A DNA stretch of 64,000 bases, taken from positions 124,001 to 188,000 of the forward strand of contig DATMER010000105.1 of NCBI GenBank assembly GCA_035556715.1, read 5' to 3'. Positions within the stretch are counted from its first letter, which is position 1. Every line of letters begins with the position of its first letter. This document shows positions 46,436 to 55,034 of the stretch, one piece after another. The DNA is from DATMER01 sp035556715 (GTDB lineage Bacteria > Acidobacteriota > Thermoanaerobaculia > Multivoradales > UBA5704). Below the pieces are notes generated by a model, which had not been told where the DNA came from, did no database searches, and saw only the letters and a program-made list of their open reading frames with translations. Position numbers and translations under genes: made by a program.

Positions 46436-46771
46436 ATGAAATCGGATCGCGAAGCGAGTGCAGGGGGTTCCCTAGTGCTGTTACTCGTCTCGCCATCACG
46501 CAGGGAAGATTTTTTCCACGTGACGCGCCTCAAGGTGGTTGCCGCGCGCTTGGAAGAAGGCGTTGTAGCTTTTGAGCTATTTCAGCATAAGACGAGGCGC
46601 GGACGGTATCTGCTGCGCGAAGTCTACAAGAGCCCTAAAGACGTCGAACTGCATAAAGCTACCGACCACTACGCACGCTGGTGCTCCGCGATGGATGATC
46701 TTCTCACCGAACCCAGACGGCGGATCGAACCAGGCGACCTCGATTGGCACGAATGGCGCAGAGTTATCTAG
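46436..46771 (+). CDS. Antibiotic-biosynthesis-monooxygenase-like (ABM) dimeric barrel protein
   Basis: The 111-aa protein has the ferredoxin-like dimeric barrel pattern of ABM/YgiN proteins: a short first strand, then VVAFELFQHKTRRGRYLLREVYKSPKDVELHKATDHYARWCSAMDDLL, with the conserved His after the strand. Such proteins are small quinol monooxygenases or heme-degrading enzymes, or have no known activity. It is followed 20 bases later by the propeller-like gene on the same strand. Confidence 0.68.
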   Translation: MKSDREASAGGSLVLLLVSPSRREDFFHVTRLKVVAARLEEGVVAFELFQHKTRRGRYLLREVYKSPKDVELHKATDHYARWCSAMDDLLTEPRRRIEPGDLDWHEWRRVI

Positions 46772-46791
46772 GCTCTTGCGATGGCCGCAAG

Positions 46792-47742
46792 ATGAAGAGT
46801 CGATACTTGATAACCTCGGCGAACTCGGGCGACGCCAGTGGCCTGTACATGCTGGAGACTCCGACTGGCTCGGTTCAGCGGCTTTTACCACGTGAGTGCA
46901 TCGGTCTGGCCCGAGTGGGCTCTTGCTACGTTCTTGGCTGTCACACAATCCACTCCCGTGCTCAGGGTCCGGGCCATGCCAGCTCGGAACATGGCACGAC
47001 CAACTTTGCTCCGCATTCCCTCCTGGTGTTGAACAGTGCGCTGGCAGTCGAGTGCGAGATAGAGCTAACCTCTTATGGGATCGGTGACGTACACGACATT
47101 CACCCCGTCCCAGGGGGATTTGCACTGACCGACACTTTCGGCAACCGTCTCGTCGGCTTCCGGTGCGAGGCCGTGCCACGACACGGAGCCGTTCCCGCCG
47201 GAGGTTTGGGTTATTTGCGTCCCGATTGGCAGTGTCGAGATCGTGTCTGCAGGCAACCGGACGCCTCTCATCTGACCGGTTTCTGCCTGTCCGAGGGACG
47301 GTTGCTAGTGGCGGCCTTCGGCCGCTTTGCCATTCATCGTGAATACAAACACCGGCAAGGCCTGGGTGTCATCATGGATATGACGGAATTGGCCGAGCCC
47401 TTTGCGCGCAAGGCGCAAAGCGATTCCGAGCCGCAGGAACTTGCGAACGAACTCGCCGATCCCCATAATCTGACAGTTTTTGAGGGTTCTGTCTATTTGG
47501 CGGAGGCGAGTCGAGGGCGGGTACTCAAGAATTATCGGGAGTTTTGGCGTTCGGCGCAGTCGGGCTATCTCCGAGGATTGAGCATCCAGAGAGACAAAAT
47601 GCTTCTCGGACTAAGTCAACCCCGACGAATGGGCCGCGACAGGGCTCCCGCACAAGTTGTCGAGGTGGATTTTCGGAGGAGCGATCTGGAGCGTAGCTAC
47701 ATCCTTCCGACTTCTGAAGTCTACAACATACTGAACATGTAG
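46792..47742 (+). CDS. Predicted beta-propeller protein, unknown function
   Basis: The 316-aa protein starts at 46792 (MKSRYLITSANSGDASG). It shows repeated blade-like segments: GIGDVHDIHPVPGGFALTDTFGNRLVGF, HLTGFCLSEGRLLVAAFG, DPHNLTVFEGSVYLAEASRGRVL and GYLRGLSIQRDKMLLGLSQPR. The H-x-HP and RGLS segments recall the TIGR03032/DUF4915 propeller families, but I cannot confirm it. No signal peptide. GC is lower than in the flanking host genes. Confidence 0.6.
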   Translation: MKSRYLITSANSGDASGLYMLETPTGSVQRLLPRECIGLARVGSCYVLGCHTIHSRAQGPGHASSEHGTTNFAPHSLLVLNSALAVECEIELTSYGIGDVHDIHPVPGGFALTDTFGNRLVGFRCEAVPRHGAVPAGGLGYLRPDWQCRDRVCRQPDASHLTGFCLSEGRLLVAAFGRFAIHREYKHRQGLGVIMDMTELAEPFARKAQSDSEPQELANELADPHNLTVFEGSVYLAEASRGRVLKNYREFWRSAQSGYLRGLSIQRDKMLLGLSQPRRMGRDRAPAQVVEVDFRRSDLERSYILPTSEVYNILNM

Positions 47743-47767
47743 TGATCGCCGCTGCGGCTACAAGGTT

Positions 47768-48598
47768 TCAGCTTCGTGCCTTCGCCACAACATTAATCGG
47801 TATGCCGAGCCGTTCTGCCAGCTTTTGGTGAGAGCTCGGCACTTGACCTCCGAGCTGCAGACACAGATCTCGAACATAGGTATGGAAGTCAGCGGCCTCA
47901 CGCGCATTCCATAGATTGGAAAAATATAGAGAGAGGATTGCGTGGAGGCGGTCGCTGTGAATTGTAGAGAATACCTGGCTCAGGCTTTTGGTCCCCGGTG
48001 GCTGGTGTGAAATGACAACCACTCGTTGGTCCACGAGTGTAAAGCGTAGATCCTGGTCTTCCAGTTCAGAAAGGAAACGAACAGGAACGCCATGGATCTC
48101 CGCCAACTCGTAGCCGGCCTGCGCTCGGTCAGGGCCGTTAGGCGCGAGCAGGCGAACGTCCACTCCTCGAGCGACCGCTTCGCCCAGGGCTTTCTGGAGG
48201 GCCGCAATGCGTGAATCCCGCGCGCCGGGATCAAGCGTGTGCACCATCATGAGCACGGATACTTTCGCCGCCTGAACCTGTTCAATTTGCTTGTCGATAT
48301 AGGCGGGAGAGATCTGGGGGAAGACGAACGCGTAGACCAGAAGTGCCAAGGGGAGTGCTAGCGCGCTGATTGCGATGACGGCCGTTGGAATCCAGTCCGG
48401 AAGACCAAGCCGTGGTGCGATCAAATCGGCTACCTGAATCGCCACCCAAGCGAGGCCAACATATGACAACAAGAAGGTGGCGGCGCGGCGAGATCCTATC
48501 GTTGCAGTCTGTAAGCGCACACCAGCAAGTATAGCAGGATGGCAAGGACCGGCAGGCTGACAAGGTGCCATTTCGTTTCCGTCGCGGCGCAGGACCAC
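47768..48598 (-). CDS. Membrane protein with degenerate phospholipase D-like domain
   Basis: The 276-aa frame starts with GTG at 48598; a GTG at 48520 (VRLQTATIG) directly before the membrane part is an alternative start. Two transmembrane helices (ATFLLSYVGLAWVAIQVADLI and AVIAISALALPLALLVYAFVF) match the two-helix module seen before TPR or cyclase domains in CadC-like proteins. The cytoplasmic part (KALGEAVARGVDVRLLAPNGPD, then LRFTLVDQRVVVIS) has the fold pattern of PLD-like domains but no HKD motif. Function unknown. Confidence 0.6.
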   Translation of the reverse strand: MVLRRDGNEMAPCQPAGPCHPAILAGVRLQTATIGSRRAATFLLSYVGLAWVAIQVADLIAPRLGLPDWIPTAVIAISALALPLALLVYAFVFPQISPAYIDKQIEQVQAAKVSVLMMVHTLDPGARDSRIAALQKALGEAVARGVDVRLLAPNGPDRAQAGYELAEIHGVPVRFLSELEDQDLRFTLVDQRVVVISHQPPGTKSLSQVFSTIHSDRLHAILSLYFSNLWNAREAADFHTYVRDLCLQLGGQVPSSHQKLAERLGIPINVVAKARS

Positions 48599-48785
48599 GA
48601 CCGATCTCTTTCATGTAGCGCTTGGCAGGTAGGTGCGGCGCGTTTCTCCTGCCGAAGGGCGGAAGGGTTCCCTCCAGCCTTGATCTACGCGAAGCGATCC
48701 TCTGCTAGATTGCGGGCCTGCTCGGGTGTAAGCTTGCCGTGCTGACCGAGCGTCAGGCGCCTTTGGTCGCCACTCAGGGTACGGT

Positions 48786-48803
48786 ATCCTCTAGGGCGCA
48801 CCA
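48786..48803 (+). repeat. Third, partial att site
   Basis: ATCCTCTAGGGCGCACCA matches the last 18 bases of the 45-bp att repeat, and the next three bases (TCC) also match those after attR. It marks the right end of the second inserted segment; the host gene for a UDG-family protein begins 14 bases later. Confidence 0.75.
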
Positions 48804-48817
48804 TCCCCACCTCCCGA

Positions 48818-49480
48818 ATGATCACCCCCGCCCTCCTGCGCCAGCTCTACCGCGGTCCGGCCGGCACCTGCTCCGGCGTCTGCAATCCCTATCGCGACGA
48901 GGACCCCGCTCTTGATCAACTCGGCGCGGCTCGCCAGCGGCGGCGGAACCTGGAGGCTTACCTGGAGCGGGTGGGAGAGCCCCGGCTCATGCTGCTGGGC
49001 GAGGCGCTCGGGTTCCGGGGGGGACGGTTCTCGGGCATCGCGTTCACCAGCGAGCGCCAACTTGCCGGTCCCGCCGAGCGGCGGCTCCCCTGGGCCACCG
49101 ATCCGCCCTTCCGTCCCACCAGCCGCAACCCCGCGCTCTGGCTGGAGCCGTCGGGGAGCGTGGTGTGGGACGCGATCGGCGGCAAGGCGGGCGGCGTGCT
49201 CCTCTGGAACTCCTTCCCCTGGCACCCCTCCGGAGCGGCCGGCCCGCTCTCGAACCGGACCCCCGAGCGGAGCCTGTTCCTGGCCAACCTCCACATCCTC
49301 GAGCGGCTCCTGGAGGAGGTCGAGGGCACCCGGGTCGTTGCCGTGGGGCGGACCTCGCAGGCCGCCCTCGCCGCTCTCGGAGTCGAGGCCCCGGCGGTCC
49401 GCCACCCGGCCCATGGCGGCGCGGGCCTGTTCCGGCAGCAGCTTGCAGGGTTGATCCCGGAAGGGGGCGTGTTACACTGA
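48818..49480 (+). CDS. Uracil-DNA glycosylase family protein
   Basis: The 220-aa protein has the UDG-superfamily pattern: LMLLGEALGFRGGRFSGIAFTSER in place of the GxDP water-activating loop, GVLLWNSFPWHP as the uracil-binding strand and HPAHGG as the DNA-intercalating loop. Catalytic details differ from families 1-5, so the substrate is uncertain. It is the first host gene right of the inserted segments. Confidence 0.8.
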   Translation: MITPALLRQLYRGPAGTCSGVCNPYRDEDPALDQLGAARQRRRNLEAYLERVGEPRLMLLGEALGFRGGRFSGIAFTSERQLAGPAERRLPWATDPPFRPTSRNPALWLEPSGSVVWDAIGGKAGGVLLWNSFPWHPSGAAGPLSNRTPERSLFLANLHILERLLEEVEGTRVVAVGRTSQAALAALGVEAPAVRHPAHGGAGLFRQQLAGLIPEGGVLH

Positions 49481-49506
49481 TACGAGTTTTTCGATAGGAG
49501 ATCGCC

Positions 49507-50037
49507 ATGCGTAGGAGCTTCACTCTCGTCGCGCTGCTCGCCCTGTCGGCGGTATCGGCCATTCCGGCCTCGGCCGAGGTCTACACCGTGATACTCAAGA
49601 ACGGCAACGTCCTGGAGACCCAGTACCAGCCCCAGGAAGCCAGCTTCGACGAGGACATGGTCCTGCTCATGAGCGAGGTCGGCAACTGGATCGGCGTGCG
49701 CCGGGACGAGATCGAGAGCGTGATGTCGGACGCCGAGTCGAGCGGCTTCGGCAAGGTCATCGCCAAGAACACCGTCCTGCTCGGATGGTCGGCCAACGAC
49801 GCCGCCGACCCGGCCACGCAGCAGGCGGGCCAGGTGGACCCCGCGGTCCAGGCGATGCAGAACCTCTACCAGCAGCGGCAGGAGCAGCAGAGCTACACGG
49901 TCAAGCAGTTCGTGAGCCCGAACGAGACCCAGGGCATCCCCGCCGGCCTGGTTGGAACGTACTCCGCGCCGCCGTCCCAGCTCCCGCTGCCCCCCCTGCC
50001 GCCGCCGCCGCAACAGTCGCCCAATTCAGAGCAGTAG
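49507..50037 (+). CDS. Secreted protein with Pro-rich C-terminus
   Basis: The 176-aa protein follows TAGGAGATCGCC. It has a signal peptide (LVALLALSAVSAIPASA), a small beta-rich part (YTVILKNGNVLETQYQPQEASFDEDMVLLMSEVGNWIGVRRDEIESV) that resembles short SH3-like repeats in lipoproteins, a Gln-rich segment (MQNLYQQRQEQQ) and a Pro-rich tail (PLPPLPPPPQQ). Family not recognised. Confidence 0.75.
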   Translation: MRRSFTLVALLALSAVSAIPASAEVYTVILKNGNVLETQYQPQEASFDEDMVLLMSEVGNWIGVRRDEIESVMSDAESSGFGKVIAKNTVLLGWSANDAADPATQQAGQVDPAVQAMQNLYQQRQEQQSYTVKQFVSPNETQGIPAGLVGTYSAPPSQLPLPPLPPPPQQSPNSEQ

Positions 50038-50096
50038 GATAGACTTGTCATTCCGGGTCGCCCCAGCGTGGGGGGACCCTCTTTGACAGACCCGAC

Positions 50097-50305
50097 GGTG
50101 CGGTGACGCCGCCTCCCCGTGGAGGCTCGTCTTGAAAGGGAAGCCGGTGCGAATCCGGCGCGGCCCCCGCCACTGTAACCGGGAACGAAACCGGAACACG
50201 CCACTGCATGGGTGGATCGCCTTGTTCGAACAATCGGCGGTTACCCATGTGGGAAGGCCCGGGAGTAGGAAGATCCGGGAGCCAGGAGACCTGCCCTACC
50301 GTCCC
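50097..50305 (+). ncRNA. Cobalamin riboswitch
   Basis: Conserved elements in order: GAAAGGGAAGCCGGTGCGAA (from about 50134), GCCACTGTAA (50169-50178), GGGAAGGC, and the B12 box AGCCAGGAGACCTGCC (50280-50295). It precedes btuB by about 110 bases and should shut off the B12 uptake operon when adenosylcobalamin or another cobalamin is bound. Confidence 0.95.
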
Positions 50306-50413
50306 AAGCCGCAGATGCCACCCGCGGGGTGCGGGCAGGATGATGCGCGTCCGCGCGCTCCCTCCGCCCCACCTCCCCGGTGGGGCGTCGCGTTTCGAGA
50401 GAGGAGCACGCCC

Positions 50414-52255
50414 ATGTGCCGTACCATCCTCGTGATGGCCGGGATCCTCGGGGGCGGGATCCCGCTGTTCGCCCAGACCGCCGTCAACCCGGTCACCAAT
50501 CCGGTCACCCCAGCCGTCCCCACGTTCGAAGAGACCGTCGTGGTCAGCGCCTCGCTCGACCGGGAGGAGCGGGACGATGTCCCCGCCACGGTCACCGTCA
50601 TCTCCGCCGAGGAGCTCGAGGCCCGCCAGGCCGACACCCTCTCCGAGGCCGTCGCCACCGTGCCGGGTATCGCGGTCATGCAGGCGGGTCCGCCCGGCCA
50701 GCAGACCTCGCTCTTCACCCGCGGCACCGAGTCCGAGCACACCCTGCTGCTCTGGAACGGCATCCCGCTCAACGACCCCTACTTCGGCGCTGTCAACTGG
50801 CAGTTCGTAGCCCTGGACGGCGTGGCCCGCGTCGAGGTCGCCCGCGGTCCGTTCAGCGCCCTTTACGGCAGCGGCGCCCTGGGCGGCGTGATCCAGGTCT
50901 TCACCGGCTCCCGCCAGGGGGGCACGTTCACGGCCGAGGGGGGAGAGGACGGCTACTACCGGGGCGGGCTCGCCGCGGGCGCCGACCTCGGCAATCTCAG
51001 GCTGGATGTGACCGGCCACCTCCGCCGAGGGGGAGGCGAGCTGCCGAACGACGACTACGACAGCGAGGAGATGCTCGCCCGCGGGCTCTGGACGGTCCGC
51101 CCGGGCGTGAGCGTCGGATTGCTCGCCCGCGTCAACGACTCCGAGACGGGCATCCCGCGGGTCAGCGGCCAGCCCAACCTGATCGGCGACATCGCCTGGC
51201 AGGAGCGGGAGCTGGCCGTCCCCTTCCTCGCCGACCTCGGAGCCTGGGAGGTGGAAGCCCAGCTCTCGCAGACCCGCTTCGACTCCGCATTCCGTGATGC
51301 GGACGACCCGTTCGGCTTCACCGCGTCGGACACCGAATCCGAGGGGCTGCGCGGCCGCGCCGTGGCCACCTGGCGGAAGGACGAGGATCTCTGGATCGCG
51401 TTCGGCAGCGAAACCGAGCGCCTGGAGGTGACGAGCACCTCCTCTTTCGGGACCGACCTGGACGCCGCCGACCAGAAGACCTGGGCCGTGTTCGGCCAGG
51501 GGAGCTGGGGCCGGGGACCCATCCGGCTCGACCTCGGGGTGCGGAGGGACGACAACGACGTCTACGGTACCGAGACCAGCCTGCGCACCGGGATCGTGGT
51601 CAAGGCCGGAGCGGGAGTGCGGCTGCGCGCCAGCTACGGCGAGGCCTTCCGGGCGCCGTCGCTCGGCGAGCTGTTCTTCCCCTTCTCGGGCAACCCCGAC
51701 CTCCAGCCCGAGACCGGAGAGAGCTTCGAGGTCGGGATCGAGAGAGAGGCAGGGGGCTGGCGCCTGGGTCTGACCGGCTTCGAGAACCGGCTGCGCAACC
51801 TGATCGACTTCGACTTTGTGGCCAACCGCAACCTGAACGTGGACCGAGCCCGCACGCGGGGGATCGAAGGCGAGGCGGGCTTCCGGAGAGGGATCTTCAG
51901 CGCCACTTGGAACGCCACCTGGCTGGAGACCGAAGACCTGTCCACGGGGCTGGATCTGTTCCGCCGTCCGGAGCGGAGCTCCGCGCTGGTGCTGACCGTC
52001 CGGCCGGGGGACTGGACCCTGAACCTGGAGGGCCGGTACGTGGGCGAGCGGGCGGACGTGGACGCGGTCACGTTCCAGCGCGCCGAGAACCCGGACTACC
52101 TGCGGGTGGACCTCGCTGCCCGCTGGCGGGCCTTCGAGCGTCTGGCCCCCTACGCCCGCATCCAGAACGTCGCCGACGAGGAGTACGAGGAGATCCTCGG
52201 CTATCCCGCTCCCGGGAGGACTTTGATCGGCGGTGTGGCGGTCGGGTTTGATTGA
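50414..52255 (+). CDS. btuB: Vitamin B12 TonB-dependent receptor BtuB
   Basis: The 613-aa protein starts at 50414 (MCRTILVMAGILGG). It has a signal peptide, a TonB box-like segment (FEETVVVSAS), a plug domain (RDDVPATVTVISAEELEARQ, VEVARGPFSALYGSGALGGVIQVFT) and a barrel. A cobalamin riboswitch directly upstream and btuF-btuD-btuC directly downstream assign the substrate. Length fits BtuB. The last residue is Asp rather than an aromatic residue, unusual for a barrel. Confidence 0.95.
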   Translation: MCRTILVMAGILGGGIPLFAQTAVNPVTNPVTPAVPTFEETVVVSASLDREERDDVPATVTVISAEELEARQADTLSEAVATVPGIAVMQAGPPGQQTSLFTRGTESEHTLLLWNGIPLNDPYFGAVNWQFVALDGVARVEVARGPFSALYGSGALGGVIQVFTGSRQGGTFTAEGGEDGYYRGGLAAGADLGNLRLDVTGHLRRGGGELPNDDYDSEEMLARGLWTVRPGVSVGLLARVNDSETGIPRVSGQPNLIGDIAWQERELAVPFLADLGAWEVEAQLSQTRFDSAFRDADDPFGFTASDTESEGLRGRAVATWRKDEDLWIAFGSETERLEVTSTSSFGTDLDAADQKTWAVFGQGSWGRGPIRLDLGVRRDDNDVYGTETSLRTGIVVKAGAGVRLRASYGEAFRAPSLGELFFPFSGNPDLQPETGESFEVGIEREAGGWRLGLTGFENRLRNLIDFDFVANRNLNVDRARTRGIEGEAGFRRGIFSATWNATWLETEDLSTGLDLFRRPERSSALVLTVRPGDWTLNLEGRYVGERADVDAVTFQRAENPDYLRVDLAARWRAFERLAPYARIQNVADEEYEEILGYPAPGRTLIGGVAVGFD

Positions 52256-53240
52256 TCCCATCCTCCCTCTCCCCTGCCCTCTCCCCCGTGCCGGGGGAGA
52301 GGGAGTTTCCGGAGTCCGGGGAAGGGAGGGGGCTCCCTCTCCCGCGCAGCGGGGGAGGGCAGGGGAGGGGGTCTTCCTCTTCCTTCTGCTCCTGGCCCTC
52401 CTCTTCGGCTGCCGGGAGGGGGAGCCCCCCCCTCCCTCTTCACCCTCCCCCACCCCCCAGCGCATCGTCGCCCTCGCCCCCAACCTGGTCGAGACCCTCT
52501 TCGCTCTCGGGCTCGGCGACCGGGTGGTGGGGGTGGGCGACTACGCCACCTGGCCTCCCGAGGCCCGGGAGAAGGCGCGCCTGGGCGGGCTCTTCGACGC
52601 CAACCTCGAGCGCATCGTCTCCCTGAAGCCCGACCTTGCCGTGCTGCTGCCCAGCGAGAAGGACCTCACGGACCAGCTCAAGCCGCTCGGGGTCGAGACG
52701 CTGATCGTCCCCAACGAGACCCTGGCCGACATCGAGCGGTCGTTCACCCTGGTCGCGCAACGCTGCGGCGTGCGGCAGGAGGGGGAGCGACTGGCGGCCG
52801 AATTGCGCGCGGCACTGGCACCAAGGGCCGTCCCCGGGGCAAAAGCGGGCAAGCCGAAGGTGCTCATCTCGGCCGGCCGCCAGGAGGGTCGGCTCGCGGA
52901 CATCCTCGTCGCCGGCCCCGATACCTTCTACCAAGAGCTGCTCGACCGGCTCGGCGCGGTCAACGTCTTCGCCGACGCGCCGGTCCGCTATCCCAAGGTC
53001 AGCCTGGAGGAGGTGGTGGCCCGCGCTCCGGACGTGATCCTGGAGCTGCGCGGCCAGGATCTCTCTCCGGAGGTGACCCGGCAGCTCGTGACCGACTGGA
53101 ACCAGTTGGGGGACGTGCCCGCCGTCCGCAACGGCAGGGTCCGGGTGCTGGCCGGCGACTACACCGTGGTCCCCGGGCCGCGGCTGCCCCAGCTCTACAT
53201 CGAGATGTGGTCGGCGCTGCAGGGGGGTGAGGGGCCATGA
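52233..53240 (+). CDS. btuF: Cobalamin ABC transporter substrate-binding protein BtuF
   Basis: The 335-aa frame starts with GTG at 52233, inside the btuB 3' end. Residues ~48-60 form a lipoprotein signal (FLFLLLLALLFGC, Cys after it). The mature protein has the helical-backbone metal/cofactor-binding fold: RIVALAPNLVETLFALGLGDRVVGVGDY, LKPDLAVLLPSEKD, and VPAVRNGRVRVLAGDY. The first ~45 codons are encoded by the REP-like palindrome at 52258-52375, so the native start was probably displaced or destroyed by insertion. The btuD start overlaps its stop by four bases. Confidence 0.88.
   Translation: MWRSGLIDPILPLPCPLPRAGGEGVSGVRGREGAPSPAQRGRAGEGVFLFLLLLALLFGCREGEPPPPSSPSPTPQRIVALAPNLVETLFALGLGDRVVGVGDYATWPPEAREKARLGGLFDANLERIVSLKPDLAVLLPSEKDLTDQLKPLGVETLIVPNETLADIERSFTLVAQRCGVRQEGERLAAELRAALAPRAVPGAKAGKPKVLISAGRQEGRLADILVAGPDTFYQELLDRLGAVNVFADAPVRYPKVSLEEVVARAPDVILELRGQDLSPEVTRQLVTDWNQLGDVPAVRNGRVRVLAGDYTVVPGPRLPQLYIEMWSALQGGEGP
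52258..52375. repeat. REP-like palindromic repeat, copy B, inside btuF 5' region
   Basis: CCCTCTCCCCC (52277-52287) / GGGGGAGAGGG (52293-52303) with a GTGCC loop is the exact reverse complement of the copy at 37009-37035. A second hairpin of the same type follows (CCCTCTCCCGC and GCGGGGGAGGG, about 52335-52360). Confidence 0.75.
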
Positions 53241-54025
53241 CGCCCCTCCTCGCCGTCCGCGGGCTCGCCTGGCACCCTCCCGGTGACCGCCGGCAAGTCC
53301 TCGGACCCGTGGACCTCGACGTCCTGCGCGGCGAGTGCCTGGCCGTGGTCGGACCCAACGGCTCCGGCAAGACCACGCTCCTGCGCTGCCTCACCGGACT
53401 GCTTCGTCCCTCCGCGGGCGAGCTGCGCTACGAGGGGCGGTCCTTCGCGACCCTCACCCGGCGCGAGCTGGCGCGCCGCATCGCGTACGTGCCCCAGATC
53501 CGCCCGTCCCGGGTCCCCTTGAGCGTCGAGGAGGTCGTGCTCCTCGGCCGCTATCCCCACCTCTCGACGCTCCAGCTCGCGCCCCGGAAAGAAGACTTCG
53601 CCGCGGTGGATGCCGCCCTCGCCCTGGTCGGCATCGAAGACCTGCGGCGCCGGCCCGTGGACGAGCTCTCCGGCGGCGAGCGCCAGGCCGCGTTCATCGC
53701 CGCGGCCCTGGCCCAGGAATCCGAGCTGCTCGTCCTCGACGAGCCCACCATCCACCTCGATGCCCGGCACCAACGCGAGCTTGCCGAGCTGCTGCTCCGC
53801 CTGGACGCCGAAGCGGGCCGCACCGTGGTCATCGCCACCCACGACCTCAACCTCGCCTCTCTCCTGGGAGATCGATTGCTCGCCCTCTCCTCCGGCCAGG
53901 TGCTCGCCTGCGGAGCTCCGTCCCAGATCCTGGAGCCGGAGCTTCTCGAGCAGCTCTTCCGGACAAAGTTCGAGATCGTGCGCGGCGGCGAGCGTCCGGT
54001 CACCCTCCTCCAGTTGGGTCCGTGA
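53237..54025 (+). CDS. btuD: Cobalamin ABC transporter ATPase BtuD
   Basis: The 262-aa protein has Walker A GPNGSGKTT, Q-loop VPQIRPS, signature LSGGERQ, Walker B ELLVLDEP, and the H-loop ATHDLNLA. Members of the FecE/BtuD type power uptake of cobalamin or siderophores; operon context assigns cobalamin. Coupled to btuF by a 4-base overlap. Confidence 0.94.
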   Translation: MTPLLAVRGLAWHPPGDRRQVLGPVDLDVLRGECLAVVGPNGSGKTTLLRCLTGLLRPSAGELRYEGRSFATLTRRELARRIAYVPQIRPSRVPLSVEEVVLLGRYPHLSTLQLAPRKEDFAAVDAALALVGIEDLRRRPVDELSGGERQAAFIAAALAQESELLVLDEPTIHLDARHQRELAELLLRLDAEAGRTVVIATHDLNLASLLGDRLLALSSGQVLACGAPSQILEPELLEQLFRTKFEIVRGGERPVTLLQLGP

Positions 54026-54026
54026 A

Positions 54027-55019
54027 TTGAGACCCCGGCCCAGGTTCGGACCCGGTACTGCGCTGCTTGTCCTGCTCCTGCTCTGGGGAGCGGTCCTGGT
54101 CGGCGCGCCGCTCGTGGGGAGCCAGCCGGTCTCCCTGGGCGACGTCCTCCGCGGCGATCCCACGGCCACGGCCATTTTCTGGCAGCTCCGCCTGCCGCGG
54201 GTGCTCCTGGCGATGCTCGCCGGGGCCGGTCTGGCGGTCTCGGGCCTCTCCTTCCAGACCCTGTTCCGAAACGAGCTGGCCGAGCCCTACACGCTCGGGA
54301 TCGCCACGGGCGCGGCCCTGGGAGCGGTGCTCTCGCTCCGTCTGGAAGAGGCCGGCGCGCTCCTCGGCATGCCCCTCGTCTCCCTGGCCAGCTTCGTGGG
54401 CGCGATCGGCGCGACCGCGCTCGTCGTGGGGCTCGGCTGGCGCCGGCAGGGGAGCACGGCCACGCTCCTGCTCGCGGGCATCGCGGTCTCCCTCTCCTGC
54501 TCGGCGCTGATCCTCTTCCTCCAGTACCTGTCCGACTCCACCCAGACCTTCCGCATGGTGCGCTGGATGATGGGCGGGCTCGCCGTGGTCGGCTACGGCG
54601 AGGTGCTGTGGACGGCCCCCTGGGTCCTGGGCGGAGTGGCGGTGCTCCTGGCCCTGCGCTGGGACCTCAACCTCCTCCTCCTGGGCGAAGAGCTGGCCGC
54701 GAGCCGCGGCGTGGACCTGGTCCGGCTCCGCCTGCGGGTGCTCGGCGTCGCCGCCCTGATGATCGGCGCCCTGGTGGCGGTGGCCGGCCCGATCGGCTTC
54801 GTGGGGCTGATGGTCCCGCACATGCTCCGCCGCTTCGTGGGGCACGATCATCTCTTTTTGGCCCCCGCCTGCCTGCTGGGAGGCGGCGCCTTCCTGACCC
54901 TCTGCGACCTGGCCGCCCGCACCATCATGTCCCCCGCCGAGCTGCCGGTCGGAGTGCTGACCGCGCTCCTCGGCGGACCGTTCTTCCTCTGGCTGCTGGT
55001 GCTGGGGCGGCGGGACTGA
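54027..55019 (+). CDS. btuC: Cobalamin ABC transporter permease BtuC
   Basis: The 330-aa protein starts with TTG at 54027, one base after the btuD stop. It has about ten transmembrane helices and FecCD motifs (QLRLPRVLLAMLAGAGLAVSG, LAEPYTLGIATGAALG, AGPIGFVGLMVPHMLR, ELPVGVLTALLGGPFFLWLL). It forms the membrane channel for cobalamin with two BtuD subunits. Confidence 0.94.
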   Translation: MRPRPRFGPGTALLVLLLLWGAVLVGAPLVGSQPVSLGDVLRGDPTATAIFWQLRLPRVLLAMLAGAGLAVSGLSFQTLFRNELAEPYTLGIATGAALGAVLSLRLEEAGALLGMPLVSLASFVGAIGATALVVGLGWRRQGSTATLLLAGIAVSLSCSALILFLQYLSDSTQTFRMVRWMMGGLAVVGYGEVLWTAPWVLGGVAVLLALRWDLNLLLLGEELAASRGVDLVRLRLRVLGVAALMIGALVAVAGPIGFVGLMVPHMLRRFVGHDHLFLAPACLLGGGAFLTLCDLAARTIMSPAELPVGVLTALLGGPFFLWLLVLGRRD

Positions 55020-55034
55020 CCTTACAATCCCTCC

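Larger units (their letters stand above)
46343..48803. mobile_element. Second inserted segment, degenerate island
   Basis: Between attR and a third partial att copy (48786-48803) lie three genes with lower GC than the host genes, no integrase, and no shared function. The arrangement fits an older island at the same tRNA that has lost its recombinase, or cargo mobilised together with the first island. Confidence 0.6.
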
